A stretch of DNA of 50,364 nt from Lachnospiraceae bacterium (GCA_024692715.1 JAILMH010000058.1:1-50364), one strand, 5' to 3'. Shown: positions 1 to 8,595, counted from the stretch's first letter. Numbers and translations: made by a program. The notes: a model not told the origin generated them from the letters alone.

Positions 1-76
1 AACGTTGAATGCATGTGAAAATCGGCTGTTATCATTAAAAGAAATCCTCTCAGGTGTTAAATTTTTATCAAAAGTC

Positions 77-105
77 TTGAATTTTAAATGCTGACAAGTT
101 ACAAT
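77..105 (+). promoter_or_regulatory. Probable sigma-A promoter of the glycolytic operon
   Basis: A -35 TTGAAT (77-82) and a -10 TACAAT (100-105) are separated by 17 bp. The transcript would carry a leader of about 110 nt before gap. That leader has a stem-loop near 112-151, with outer arms GCTGAC/GTTAGC and inner arms CGGAA/TTCCG. Confidence 0.6.
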
Positions 106-221
106 AGATACGCTGACTGAGCGTGCGGAATTACTCCTTCCGTCGTTAGCAGTCTAAAAATGGTTACTAAATACAGTTTACCAATTCAATTCATATTTTT
201 CAATTTCAGGAGGATTTTCAA

Positions 222-1250
222 ATGGCAGTAAGAGTAGCAATTAATGGTTTTGGTCGTATCGGCCGTCTTGCATTCCGTCAGATGTTCCAGGCAGAGGGTT
301 ATGAAGTTGTAGCAATCAACGATCTTACAACACCTCACATGCTTGCACACCTTCTTAAGTACGATTCATCACAGGGCCGTTATGTTGAAATCGGTCACGA
401 GAACGAAGTAACAGCTGATGATGAGGCTGGTACAATCACAGTTAAGGGCAAGACCATCAAGATCTACAAAGAGCCTGATGCAAATAACTGCCCATGGGGC
501 GAGATCGGTGTAGACGTTGTTCTTGAGTGTTCTGGATTCTATACATCTAAGGACAAGGCTCAGGCACACATCAACGCTGGTGCTAAGAAGGTTGTTATTT
601 CTGCTCCTGCAGGAAACGATCTTAAGACTATCGTTTACAATGTAAACCACCAGACACTTACAGCTGATGATAAGATCATCTCTGCTGCATCATGCACAAC
701 AAACTGCCTTGCACCTATGGCTAAGGCACTTAACGACCTTGCTCCAATCGAGTCAGGTATCATGTGCACAATCCACGCTTACACAGGTGATCAGATGATC
801 CTCGATGGTCCTCAGAGAAAGGGTGACCTCAGAAGATCTAGAGCAGGTGCTTGCAACATCGTTCCTAACAGCACAGGTGCTGCTAAGGCTATCGGTCTTG
901 TTATCCCTGAGCTTAACGGAAAGCTCATCGGCGCTGCTCAGCGTGTACCTACCCCTACAGGTTCTACAACACTTCTTTTCGCAGTTGTTGATAAGACTGT
1001 AACAAAGGAAGAGGTTAACGCAGCTATGAAGGCAGCAGCTACAGAGTCATTCGGATACAACGAAGAGCAGATCGTTTCTAGCGATATCGTTGGTATGAGA
1101 TTTGGTTCTCTCTTCGATGCTACACAGACAATGGTTAGCCCACTTGCTGATGGCAAGACTCAGGTTGAGGTTGTTTCATGGTACGATAACGAGAACTCTT
1201 ACACATCTCAGATGGTTCGTACAATCAAGTACTTCGCAGAGCTTGGCTAA
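222..1250 (+). CDS. gap: Glyceraldehyde-3-phosphate dehydrogenase, type I
   Basis: This cytoplasmic glycolytic enzyme oxidises glyceraldehyde-3-phosphate with NAD and phosphate to 1,3-bisphosphoglycerate. The 342-residue protein has the usual length. The N-terminal Rossmann motif INGFGRIGR is at residues 7-15. The catalytic cysteine is C158 in SCTTNC, and the partner histidine is in CTIHAYT near residue 185. The start is set by AGGAGG eight bases upstream. It is first in a gap-pgk-tpiA cluster with its own promoter. Codon use is strongly biased (AAG, CTT, GTT, ACA), as in the other central-metabolism genes here, which suggests very high expression. Confidence 0.98.
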   Translation: MAVRVAINGFGRIGRLAFRQMFQAEGYEVVAINDLTTPHMLAHLLKYDSSQGRYVEIGHENEVTADDEAGTITVKGKTIKIYKEPDANNCPWGEIGVDVVLECSGFYTSKDKAQAHINAGAKKVVISAPAGNDLKTIVYNVNHQTLTADDKIISAASCTTNCLAPMAKALNDLAPIESGIMCTIHAYTGDQMILDGPQRKGDLRRSRAGACNIVPNSTGAAKAIGLVIPELNGKLIGAAQRVPTPTGSTTLLFAVVDKTVTKEEVNAAMKAAATESFGYNEEQIVSSDIVGMRFGSLFDATQTMVSPLADGKTQVEVVSWYDNENSYTSQMVRTIKYFAELG

Positions 1251-1336
1251 TTACCAGTCCTGAAGAAGGAAAGTGTAAGAACGTTTATAAACGTAACAGC
1301 ACGACCGTAATGTTCGAATAGAACAGAAAAAGACGA

Positions 1337-1370
1337 GGTCCGGAGCCTACAAAGGGCCCCGGACCTTGTT
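1337..1370 (+). terminator. Stem-loop between gap and pgk, possible partial terminator
   Basis: Arms GGTCCGGAGCC and GGCCCCGGACC form an 11-bp stem with one mismatch and a 7-nt loop, followed by TTGTTTAG. The weak T-tract suggests partial termination or an mRNA 3'-end stabiliser that sets gap and pgk levels apart. No separate pgk promoter is obvious. Confidence 0.55.
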
Positions 1371-1390
1371 TAGTTAAAAGGAGGCCTATC

Positions 1391-2626
1391 ATGGCATTAA
1401 ATAAAAAGACTGTTGATGATTTCAACGCAGCAGGAAGAAGAGTCCTTGTAAGATGTGACTTTAATGTACCTCTTAAGGACGGTAAGATCACTGATGAGAC
1501 ACGTATCAAGGCTGCACTTCCTACAATCGAGAAGCTTGTTAAGGATGGCGCTAAGGTTATCCTTTGCTCACACCTTGGTAAGGTAAAGAACGGCCCTAAC
1601 GAAGGTGAGTCTCTTGCACCAGTTGCAAAGGCACTTTCAGAGAAGCTCGGCAAGGAAGTTAACTTCGTTGCTGACTACAATGTAACAGGCGAAGCTGCAA
1701 CTAAGGCTGTAGCTGATATGAAGGCAGGAGATGTTGTTCTTCTTCAGAATACTCGTTTCAGAGGTAAAGAAGAGACAAAGCCTCAGGATGCCGGTGAAGC
1801 TTTCGCAAAAGAGCTTGCAGATCTCTGCGATGACTATGTTTGTGATGCTTTTGGTTCTGCTCACAGAGCACACGCTTCTGTAGCTGTAGTTACAAAGTAT
1901 GTTCGTGAAAAGGGCGGAAACTGTGCAGTAGGTTACCTTATGCAGAAGGAGATCAAGTTCCTTGGCAACGCTGTTGAGAACCCTGTTCGTCCTTTCGTAG
2001 CTATCCTTGGTGGCGCTAAGGTTGCTGATAAGCTTGCAGTTATCGATAACCTCCTTTCAAAGTGTGATACTCTTATCATCGGTGGTGGTATGGCTTACAC
2101 ATTTGTTAAGGCTCAGGGCGGAAAGATCGGTAACTCACTTGTTGACGATACAAAGCTTGACTACTGTAAGGAAATGATCGCTAAGGCTGAGAAGCTTGGT
2201 AAGAAGCTTCTTCTTCCTGAGGATACAGTTGTAGCTGATGGATTCCCGAATCCTATCGACGATCCTAACCTTAAGGTTGAGGTTTGCGCTTCAAATGCTA
2301 TCCCTGACGGCAAGGAAGGTCTTGATATCGGACCTAAGACAAGAGACGTATTTGCAGAGGCTGTAAGAAGCGCTAAGACAGTTGTTTGGAACGGACCTAT
2401 GGGCGTTTCGGAGAACCCTGTTCTTGCTGATGGTACAATCGCTGTTGCTAAGGCTCTTGCTGAGACAGATGCTACAACAATCATCGGTGGTGGTGATTCA
2501 GCAGCTGCTGTAAACAACCTTGGTTTTGGTGATAAGATGAGCCACATCTCAACAGGTGGCGGTGCATCACTTGAGTTCCTTGAGGGTAAGGAGCTTCCAG
2601 GCGTTTACGCTGCAGATGATATGTAA
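1391..2626 (+). CDS. pgk: Phosphoglycerate kinase
   Basis: It transfers the acyl phosphate of 1,3-bisphosphoglycerate to ADP in the first ATP-yielding step of glycolysis. The 411-residue protein is slightly longer than the common ~395. Recognisable blocks are the N-terminal substrate region (VRCDFNVPL and SHLGK), the hinge-side LGGAKVADK, and the C-terminal nucleotide region ([10 protein letters not shown] and GGGDSAAAV). AAGGAGG lies six bases before the ATG. It sits between gap and tpiA, so three consecutive glycolytic steps are encoded together. Codon bias matches gap. Confidence 0.98.
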   Translation: MALNKKTVDDFNAAGRRVLVRCDFNVPLKDGKITDETRIKAALPTIEKLVKDGAKVILCSHLGKVKNGPNEGESLAPVAKALSEKLGKEVNFVADYNVTGEAATKAVADMKAGDVVLLQNTRFRGKEETKPQDAGEAFAKELADLCDDYVCDAFGSAHRAHASVAVVTKYVREKGGNCAVGYLMQKEIKFLGNAVENPVRPFVAILGGAKVADKLAVIDNLLSKCDTLIIGGGMAYTFVKAQGGKIGNSLVDDTKLDYCKEMIAKAEKLGKKLLLPEDTVVADGFPNPIDDPNLKVEVCASNAIPDGKEGLDIGPKTRDVFAEAVRSAKTVVWNGPMGVSENPVLADGTIAVAKALAETDATTIIGGGDSAAAVNNLGFGDKMSHISTGGGASLEFLEGKELPGVYAADDM

Positions 2627-2648
2627 TAAATGAGGTGAGAAGACCATA

Positions 2649-2676
2649 ATCTGAGTCTGCTTATGCAGATTCAGAT
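2649..2676 (+). other. Intercistronic stem-loop between pgk and tpiA
   Basis: A 12-bp stem (2649-2660 with 2665-2676, one G-U pair) closes a TTAT loop. No T-run follows, so it is more likely an mRNA stability or processing element than a terminator. Confidence 0.5.
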
Positions 2677-2725
2677 CTGTGGCTTTTATCCTAATGTTTT
2701 GTGATTAGTGAAAGGAAATATTAAA

Positions 2726-3472
2726 ATGGCAAGAAGAAGAATTATTGCTGGTAACTGGAAGATGAACATGACTCCAAGCCAGGCAGTTGAGCTTTGCGCA
2801 ACACTTAAGGACCTTGTAAAGAACGATGCAGTTGACGTAGTATACTGCGTACCTGCAATCGATATCGTTCCTGTAGCAGAGGCAATCAAGGGAACAAACG
2901 TAAACCTTGGTGCTGAGAACTTCTACATCGAGGACAAGGGTGCTTTCACAGGTGAGATCTCAGCTCCTATGCTTAAGGATGCTGGCGTTAAGTACATCAT
3001 CATCGGTCACTCTGAGAGAAGAGATATCTTCGGTGAGAATGATATCCTCATCAATCAGAAGGTTAAGAAGGCATTTGCTGCCGGCCTTACACCTATTCTT
3101 TGCTGTGGTGAGTCACTTGCTCTTCGTGAGGCAGGAACATATGCTGAGTGGATCAAGAGACAGATCTCTTGGGCTCTTACAGATGTAACAGCTGATCAGG
3201 TTAAGGAACTTGTTATCGCTTACGAGCCAATTTGGGCTATCGGAACAGGTAAGACAGCTACAGCTGATCAGGCTCAGGAAGTATGTAAGCTCATCCGTGA
3301 TCACATCGCTGCTATGTATGATACAGATACAGCTGAGGCTGTTCGTATCCAGTACGGCGGATCTATGAACGCAGGTAACGCTGCTGAGCTTCTCAGCAAG
3401 CCTGATATCGATGGCGGTCTTATCGGTGGTGCTTCACTTAAGGCTGACTTCGGCAAGATTGTTAACGCTTAA
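2726..3472 (+). CDS. tpiA: Triosephosphate isomerase
   Basis: It interconverts dihydroxyacetone phosphate and glyceraldehyde-3-phosphate. The 248-residue protein is the normal TIM-barrel length. The catalytic set is visible: NWKMN near residue 10 (lysine), IGHSERR near 95 (histidine), [11 protein letters not shown] near 165 (glutamate), and the phosphate-binding YGGSM and GGASL segments near the end. I chose the ATG at 2726 because GAAAGGA lies just upstream; an in-frame GTG at 2708 lacks a ribosome site and would add six unusual residues. It is last in the glycolytic cluster and is followed by a good terminator. Confidence 0.97.
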   Translation: MARRRIIAGNWKMNMTPSQAVELCATLKDLVKNDAVDVVYCVPAIDIVPVAEAIKGTNVNLGAENFYIEDKGAFTGEISAPMLKDAGVKYIIIGHSERRDIFGENDILINQKVKKAFAAGLTPILCCGESLALREAGTYAEWIKRQISWALTDVTADQVKELVIAYEPIWAIGTGKTATADQAQEVCKLIRDHIAAMYDTDTAEAVRIQYGGSMNAGNAAELLSKPDIDGGLIGGASLKADFGKIVNA

Positions 3473-3539
3473 TTTTTATTAAGATTATCGTAGCCGGGAA
3501 TTATCCCGAATAAATTAATTGTGTCCAGACGTAAAGAAA

Positions 3540-3571
3540 GCGGGAATCCATACAGGGTTCCCGCTTTTTTG
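3540..3571 (+). terminator. Intrinsic terminator after tpiA
   Basis: GCGGGAA pairs with TTCCCGC around an 11-nt loop and is followed at once by TTTTTT. Confidence 0.85.
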
Positions 3572-3667
3572 TGGAAGATTGGGAGCGTATATATGGTGTA
3601 TTTAGCAGGATTTCAGAAAGACGATAGTGAAAATATAAATTTTTTTTAATAAAATTCATCAAAAGTA

Positions 3668-3697
3668 TTGACACATATGTTATATAAGTGGTATATT
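3668..3697 (+). promoter_or_regulatory. Promoter of the tRNA cluster
   Basis: A perfect -35 TTGACA (3668-3673) and a -10 TATATT (3692-3697) are separated by 18 bp, about 50 nt before the first tRNA. Confidence 0.75.
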
Positions 3698-3750
3698 ATC
3701 ACCGTTGCGTCGCACGAAAGAAACCCAGAGCGATAAGACATTAAAGATAT

Positions 3751-3823
3751 GGGATCTTAGCTCAGCTGGGAGAGCATCTGCCTTACAAGCAGAGGGTCAC
3801 AGGTTCGAGCCCTGTAGGTCCCA
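3751..3823 (+). tRNA. tRNA-Val (anticodon TAC), copy 1
   Basis: A 73-nt cloverleaf. The acceptor arms GGGATCT/AGGTCCC pair with one G-U. The anticodon loop CTTACAA carries TAC, the T-loop is GGTTCGAGCC, and the discriminator is A. CCA is not encoded, so it must be added after transcription. Confidence 0.96.
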
Positions 3824-3835
3824 TCAATTAAATAT

Positions 3836-3909
3836 GGCGAAGTAGCTCAGTTGGCTAGAGCACACGGTTCATACCCGTGGTGTCGAGAGTTCGAATCTCC
3901 CCTTCGCTA
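3836..3909 (+). tRNA. tRNA-Met (anticodon CAT), elongator type, copy 1
   Basis: A 74-nt cloverleaf with acceptor arms GGCGAAG/CTTCGCT, anticodon loop TTCATAC and T-loop GTTCGAATC. The anticodon arm resembles Bacillus elongator tRNA-Met rather than the initiator, which would carry a GGG/CCC anticodon stem. A lysidine-modified tRNA-Ile2 also reads CAT and is a less likely alternative. CCA is not encoded. Confidence 0.9.
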
Positions 3910-3913
3910 TTAT

Positions 3914-3986
3914 GGGATCTTAGCTCAGCTGGGAGAGCATCTGCCTTACAAGCAGAGGGTCACAGGTTCGAGCCCTGTAGGTCCCA
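3914..3986 (+). tRNA. tRNA-Val (anticodon TAC), copy 2
   Basis: Identical over the tRNA body to the copy at 3751-3823. It is the first half of a tandem duplication of the Val-Met pair. Confidence 0.96.
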
Positions 3987-3999
3987 TTTAACTAAATAT

Positions 4000-4073
4000 G
4001 GCGAAGTAGCTCAGTTGGCTAGAGCACACGGTTCATACCCGTGGTGTCGAGAGTTCGAATCTCCCCTTCGCTA
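4000..4073 (+). tRNA. tRNA-Met (anticodon CAT), elongator type, copy 2
   Basis: Identical over the tRNA body to the copy at 3836-3909. It ends the tRNA operon and is followed by a terminator. Confidence 0.9.
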
Positions 4074-4080
4074 CTTAAAG

Positions 4081-4107
4081 AGGATATCCAATCGGATATC
4101 CTTTTTT
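4081..4107 (+). terminator. Terminator of the tRNA operon
   Basis: AGGATATCC, loop AATC, GGATATCCT, then TTTTTT. Confidence 0.85.
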
Positions 4108-4165
4108 TATCGCCATTAAAGGAAACTGTAAATTTCGATATATAGATTTTTAGAATAAACTGTAG

Positions 4166-4345
4166 TACAATAAAATCGCCTTCTGATTCTGGGGAGGAGT
4201 ATTGTGTCAGCAATGGCACGGTATAGGAAGTGTCCGGACTCAAAACTACTTATCCCGCGAACACATTCCTGTCGGGAGGTGTTAAAAAAATAAGATTACC
4301 TCGGAGCACCAGTGTTATGGCGCTTCGGGGTTTAATTTTGCATTA
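4166..4345 (+). promoter_or_regulatory. Candidate promoter and attenuator-like leader of the murL operon, with a possible 29-codon leader peptide
   Basis: A -10 TACAAT (4166-4171) with a weak -35 starts a leader of about 190 nt. GGAGGA (4193-4198) precedes a GTG at 4204 that opens 29 codons ending at 4293. Three competing stems are visible: TCCCG/CGGGA (4253-4257 with 4273-4277), GAGGT/ACCTC (4276-4280 with 4298-4302), and CCTCGGAGC/GCTTCGGGG (4299-4307 with 4322-4330). The last is followed by TTTAATTTT, as in a terminator. The 5' arm of the terminator overlaps the second stem, so the two exclude each other. The inducing signal is unknown; a stand-alone small RNA is the alternative. Confidence 0.4.
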
Positions 4346-4369
4346 TAAGCAATATAGAAAGGCTATACT

Positions 4370-5728
4370 GTGAGTAAATTCGACGAGTTTAGAGAGAGTT
4401 ATAAAACATTTGAGTACAGAGATTATCATTGGAAGCTTGAAGATGGCGTATGTAAAGTGGTCTTTGACTTTGCTATTCCCGGCCTCAGCGAGTTTCATCC
4501 TACATGGGAGTTTCCTGTAGGAAGGGCTGATCTGGATAAAAAGAATATCGCTGATGTTCTTGATGTACTTGTATTTAATCTTGGAATGACAGAAACGATA
4601 AGCTATTACAAGATAACATGTGCGCCTAAGGCAATCGTTAAGTGCGGATATTTAAGTGATTCTGCAGCAGAATGGTGGAGAAAGCTTTATTATAACGGGC
4701 TAGGTGAGTTCATGTACAGAAATGGGATCGAGGTTTCTGAGGATGAGCTTGTGGAAATCGTAAGCGAGGGTGAAAGTTTTCAGAAAATAGAGGACAATAC
4801 TGAATATAAGGGCTTTTTGATTCCTGTCGGCGGTGGAAAAGATTCTGTAGTTTCTCTTGAAGTGCTCAAGGATGAGGATGTTTCGACATACCATATAAAC
4901 AATAATAGTTCGACATTGAATGTGATCGAGGTATTTAATGGCGGAAAGACAGATCTTTGTGCGAAGAGAACACTTGACCAGAATATGCTCGATCTGAATA
5001 AACAGGGATTCCTTAATGGTCATACACCGTTCTCTGCCATAGTGGCATTTTCGTCGTATATTACTGCATTTCTCAATGGTAAGAAGTATATTGCTCTTTC
5101 GAATGAAACAAGTGCAAATGAGTCTACAGTCAAAGGTTCATTCGTAAACCATCAGTATTCAAAGAGCTATGAGTTTGAAAAGGATTTTGACAATTATGTT
5201 CATTCACTTGTATCAAGTGATATCATGTATTTCAGCTTTCTCAGACCACTCGCGGAAATACAGATCGCGGCACTTTTCTCGCAGTATAAGAAATATCACA
5301 GTGTATTCAGAAGCTGCAATGTTGGAAGCAAAAAAGGAATATGGTGCTGTGACTGTCCTAAATGCCTGTTTGTTTATATAATTCTCTCTCCGTTTCTTAA
5401 GGATGAAGAACTTGTAGACATATTTGGTGAAAATCTGCTTGAAAAAGAATCTCTTGATAAGGATTTCAGGGAGCTTTCCGGAATAGATGAAAATAAACCG
5501 TTTGAGTGTGTCGGAACACGCAGTGAGGTGGTTTCGGCTCTTGATAATTTCGTTGAAAAGGGAAGAAAGAGTCTTCTTACTGAGAGATATAAGTCACAGC
5601 TTTCAGGAGATATGTCATCTGTTGCATTATTCCTGAACCGTTGGGAATCAATGAACTATGTACCTGAAGAATATCAGAATAAATTAAGAGAGGCGCTTAA
5701 AAGATGTATCGTGAGCATGAATACCTGA
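4370..5728 (+). CDS. murL: MurL-like UDP-MurNAc-L-Ala-L-Glu epimerase
   Basis: The family, known from Xanthomonas, epimerises the terminal L-Glu of UDP-MurNAc-L-Ala-L-Glu to D-Glu in an ATP-dependent reaction. The 452 residues contain a PP-loop-like ATP motif PVGGGKDSVV at 152-161, NGHTPFSAI at 216-224, SNETSANEST at 244-253 and a cysteine-rich WCCDCPKC at 325-332. A GTG start with AAAGG seven bases upstream is preferred. The 3' end overlaps a MurD-like gene by 25 bp, which is the expected partner. The family call comes from the motif order, length and neighbour. A generic PP-loop ATP pyrophosphatase of other function is the alternative. Confidence 0.85.
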   Translation: MSKFDEFRESYKTFEYRDYHWKLEDGVCKVVFDFAIPGLSEFHPTWEFPVGRADLDKKNIADVLDVLVFNLGMTETISYYKITCAPKAIVKCGYLSDSAAEWWRKLYYNGLGEFMYRNGIEVSEDELVEIVSEGESFQKIEDNTEYKGFLIPVGGGKDSVVSLEVLKDEDVSTYHINNNSSTLNVIEVFNGGKTDLCAKRTLDQNMLDLNKQGFLNGHTPFSAIVAFSSYITAFLNGKKYIALSNETSANESTVKGSFVNHQYSKSYEFEKDFDNYVHSLVSSDIMYFSFLRPLAEIQIAALFSQYKKYHSVFRSCNVGSKKGIWCCDCPKCLFVYIILSPFLKDEELVDIFGENLLEKESLDKDFRELSGIDENKPFECVGTRSEVVSALDNFVEKGRKSLLTERYKSQLSGDMSSVALFLNRWESMNYVPEEYQNKLREALKRCIVSMNT

Positions 5729-6900
5729 ACGGAAAGAAAATTTTAATTTGGGGATATGGAAGAGAGGGTAGAGCTACTGAGCGTTTTTTAAAGAAATTCT
5801 GCCCGGACTCAAGTTATGACATTTTTGAAGGAAAGCGTGAGGAAGTAAAAGCCGACGAGTATGATTATATATTTGTCAGCCCGGGTATCCCTTTTGAAGA
5901 AGAAAATCCTAAGTTCACTTCTGAAACCCAGGTATTTCTTGAGGCTTTCAGGGACAGGACAGTTGGAATAACAGGTACAAAGGGAAAGAGCACAACGAGC
6001 TCTCTTCTTTATACTGCGCTTAAGAAATGCCTCAAGGGTAAGGCATGTCTTGTTGGAAATATTTCAGTTCCGTGCCTTGATTACTATGAGGAGATGCTCG
6101 AAAATCCGGAAGAAGTTGCAGTGTTTGAACTTTCATGTCATCAGTGTGACCGTTTGACGGTTTCTCCGCATGTTGCTGTTTTCTTAAATCTTTATGAAGA
6201 TCATCTCGACAGATATAAGACAGAAGAGCGCTACTTTCAGGCAAAAAAGGGCATTACAAGGAATCAGAAAACAGAGGATGTTTTTTATGTTGGCGAAGAA
6301 GTTCCAAATTATACTGTAAATTCGCTTAAAAAAGTAATATCATTTAATGATGTCGGAAAATTTGAGCTTGGAATACCGGGTGAACACAACCAGTATAATG
6401 CAGAATTTGTGAAGAGAATCGCATGCGATGAGTTTGGATGCGATGAAGCTGAAGTCAGAGAAGCATTGAAGAGCTTTAACGGACTTCCTCACAGACTCGA
6501 GTTCGCCGGAGAATATAATGGCATTCGCTATTATGATGATTCAATTTCGACAATTCCCGAAGCTGCCATCAGTGCATGCGAAAGTATACCTGATGTAAAG
6601 ACTATTCTTCTTGGAGGAATGGACCGACATATAGATTATAACGTACTGACGAGATTTATCCCTAAACATCCGGAGATCAATTTTATATGCTCTTACGATG
6701 CCGGAAGACGTATATATGATGAGACAAAGATGTGTCCAAACCTGTATTACAAACCCGATCTTGCTGAGGCAGTAGCACTTGCAAAAAAGATAACTCCTAA
6801 AGGAGGCGCATGTGTACTTTCTCCTGCAGCGGCTTCTTATGGTTATTTTAAGAACTTTGAGGAGCGTGGTGATGTATTTAAAGGGTTGGTTGCCAATTGA
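5704..6900 (+). CDS. murD2: MurD2-like UDP-MurNAc-L-alanine--L-glutamate ligase
   Basis: A Mur ligase of 398 residues, shorter than the usual ~450 of MurD. The N-terminal dinucleotide-like fold has IWGYGREGR at 15-23. The ATP loop GTKGKSTT is at 91-98 and LYEDHLDRY at 163-171. Lysines 181-182 are in the place of the carbamylated lysine, and GLPHRLE is at 260-266. The usual MurD substrate motif DSKATN, whose lysine contacts D-Glu, is replaced by DSISTI (279-284). That fits a ligase that accepts L-Glu, as in the MurD2 subfamily. It overlaps murL upstream, and its stop codon overlaps the next start. Whether a classical murD and murI also exist in the genome cannot be seen. Confidence 0.85.
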   Translation: MYREHEYLNGKKILIWGYGREGRATERFLKKFCPDSSYDIFEGKREEVKADEYDYIFVSPGIPFEEENPKFTSETQVFLEAFRDRTVGITGTKGKSTTSSLLYTALKKCLKGKACLVGNISVPCLDYYEEMLENPEEVAVFELSCHQCDRLTVSPHVAVFLNLYEDHLDRYKTEERYFQAKKGITRNQKTEDVFYVGEEVPNYTVNSLKKVISFNDVGKFELGIPGEHNQYNAEFVKRIACDEFGCDEAEVREALKSFNGLPHRLEFAGEYNGIRYYDDSISTIPEAAISACESIPDVKTILLGGMDRHIDYNVLTRFIPKHPEINFICSYDAGRRIYDETKMCPNLYYKPDLAEAVALAKKITPKGGACVLSPAAASYGYFKNFEERGDVFKGLVAN

Positions 6901-8495
6901 GTGCTAAGAGCGTATTAAAACAAATTTTTGGTTATGATAGTTTTAGAAATGGTCAGGAACAGCTTGTAAACGCGGTAAATGAGGGCAAAGATGTACTGGC
7001 TGTCATGCCGACAGGCGCCGGAAAGTCTATCTGCTTTCAGGTTCCGGCACTTATGTCAGATGGCATTACGCTGGTGATCTCACCGCTGATATCGCTGATG
7101 AGAGATCAGGTCAGTGCTCTTAATGCAGCAGGCGTACATGCAGCATATTTTAATAGCTCACTTACTCCTGGTCAGTATACAAAAGCACTTGGAATAGCAA
7201 AGACCGGATTATATAAGCTTATCTATGTGGCACCGGAGAGGCTTGATACGGAAAGATTTCTTGACTTTGCCCTTGATCCGGGTGTCAAGATATCGTTTGT
7301 TGCTGTAGATGAGGCACACTGCGTATCGCAGTGGGGACAGGATTTCAGACCAAGTTATCTGAAAATTGCAGATTTTGTCAGAAAATTTAAGAAAAGACCT
7401 GTGGTCGGAGCTTATACCGCTACTGCAACTGCTGCAGTAAAGGAGGATATAGTCAAATTGCTTGAGTTGGATTCTCCGGTATCGGTAACTACAGGCTTTG
7501 ACAGAGATAATCTGTATTTTGCGGTGAAAAAGCCCAGAGATAAATATGCGGCTCTTAAGTTTTATCTGCAGGATAAAGAAGAGGCGATGCCGGGAGCATC
7601 CGGAATAGTCTATTGTCTGACGAGAAAGAATGTAAATCAGGTGGCAGACAGGCTTGAACAGGATGGATTTTCGGTAACAAGGTATCATGCCGGACTTGAT
7701 GAAAAAGTAAGACATGCAAATCAGGAAGATTTCATATCGGGAAATAAGCAGATAATGGTTGCGACAAATGCCTTTGGAATGGGAATTGATAAATCTGATG
7801 TCAGATACGTTGTCCACTATAATATGCCAAAGGATATGGAAAGCTATTATCAGGAGGCCGGAAGAGCAGGACGTGATGGAGACATGGCAGAATGTATCCT
7901 GCTTTATGGAAAAAATGATGTCGGGCTCAATAATTTCCTGATAGAACACAGCAGTGATGATAATGAAGACCTTACAGATGAAGAAAAGAATGTAATACGC
8001 GAACGAGATAAGGAACGACTTAAAAAGATGACATTTTATTGTCACACAAAGTATTGCCTTAGAAGTTATATTCTTAACTATTTTGGAGAAAAAGGTCCTA
8101 AGAATTGCGGTAACTGCTCTGTCTGCCTTAACGAAGCAGAAACTGTAGAGGAACCGCTGTATGTGCCTGAAAATGTTGATGAACCGTATGAAAGAGGATA
8201 CGGCAGCAGAAATATCAGGAAAACCTATGTTTCAGGAAGAAGGAAAAGTGCGGCTGAGAGCCTTGAAGAAGGCGATAAGAGGATATTTGAAAATCTTCGT
8301 GCACTCAGAACGCAGATCGCAAAGGAAAGCAGGTTGCATCCATATATCATTTTTTCTGACAGAACACTTGCATATATGGCTGTCGAAAGGCCCCGTACAA
8401 AGGAAGAAATGCTTAAAATAAGCGGAGTAGGCCAGTATAAATACGAGAAGTACGGCGACCGTTTTTTGAAAGTGTTAAATGAAGCTTATTATTAA
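6897..8495 (+). CDS. recQ: ATP-dependent DNA helicase RecQ
   Basis: A 3'-5' superfamily 2 helicase of recombination and fork repair. The 532 residues contain Walker A MPTGAGKSICFQ near 39-50, the DEAH box VDEAHCVSQWG near 138-148, motif VI YYQEAGRAGRDG near 320, a zinc-binding RQC segment with four cysteines around 385-410, and a C-terminal HRDC-like region from about 455. It is shorter than E. coli RecQ (about 610) because the middle RQC part is compact. The TTG start shares bases with the murD2 stop (TTGA), so translation is probably coupled. The link to cell-wall genes looks positional only. Confidence 0.93.
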   Translation: MSAKSVLKQIFGYDSFRNGQEQLVNAVNEGKDVLAVMPTGAGKSICFQVPALMSDGITLVISPLISLMRDQVSALNAAGVHAAYFNSSLTPGQYTKALGIAKTGLYKLIYVAPERLDTERFLDFALDPGVKISFVAVDEAHCVSQWGQDFRPSYLKIADFVRKFKKRPVVGAYTATATAAVKEDIVKLLELDSPVSVTTGFDRDNLYFAVKKPRDKYAALKFYLQDKEEAMPGASGIVYCLTRKNVNQVADRLEQDGFSVTRYHAGLDEKVRHANQEDFISGNKQIMVATNAFGMGIDKSDVRYVVHYNMPKDMESYYQEAGRAGRDGDMAECILLYGKNDVGLNNFLIEHSSDDNEDLTDEEKNVIRERDKERLKKMTFYCHTKYCLRSYILNYFGEKGPKNCGNCSVCLNEAETVEEPLYVPENVDEPYERGYGSRNIRKTYVSGRRKSAAESLEEGDKRIFENLRALRTQIAKESRLHPYIIFSDRTLAYMAVERPRTKEEMLKISGVGQYKYEKYGDRFLKVLNEAYY

Positions 8496-8515
8496 ATTAA
8501 GCTTATTTAAAAGAT

Positions 8516-8545
8516 ATTCACATGAGTGAATGAGTGTGTTATAAT
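8516..8545 (+). promoter_or_regulatory. Promoter of pyk with an inverted repeat over the -35
   Basis: -35 TTCACA (8517-8522), 17 bp, -10 TATAAT (8540-8545). ATTCAC and GTGAAT form an inverted repeat with a 4-bp spacer at 8516-8531, covering the -35. This is a candidate operator for an unknown regulator. Confidence 0.55.
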
Positions 8546-8595
8546 GATTCGGTTTGATTTAGAACGGATTTGTTTGTTTAATGAAAGGATTAGTA

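Larger units (their letters stand above)
3751..4073 (+). repeat. Tandem duplication of a ~163-bp tRNA-Val/tRNA-Met unit
   Basis: Unit 1 runs 3751-3913 and unit 2 starts at 3914. The tRNA bodies are identical; the spacers between Val and Met (3824-3835 and 3987-3999) differ slightly but share an AAATAT end. Confidence 0.9.

Noticed and set aside
1272-1284. A shared 13-mer AGTGTAAGAACGT after gap and after pckA (43507-43519), with GTAAGAAC also before the terminator near 49906
   Set aside because: Several shared 13-mers are expected by chance in 50 kb of AT-rich DNA, and the three contexts differ; recorded only as a weak hint.
3877-4119. An 80-codon frame running over the second tRNA pair
   Set aside because: It is a chance frame through tRNA genes and their terminator.
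7209-8045. A 278-codon open frame on the minus strand inside recQ
   Set aside because: It lies wholly within a well-supported helicase gene, has no ribosome site, and its translation is rich in Ile, Ser and Cys as expected for antisense of this codon style.
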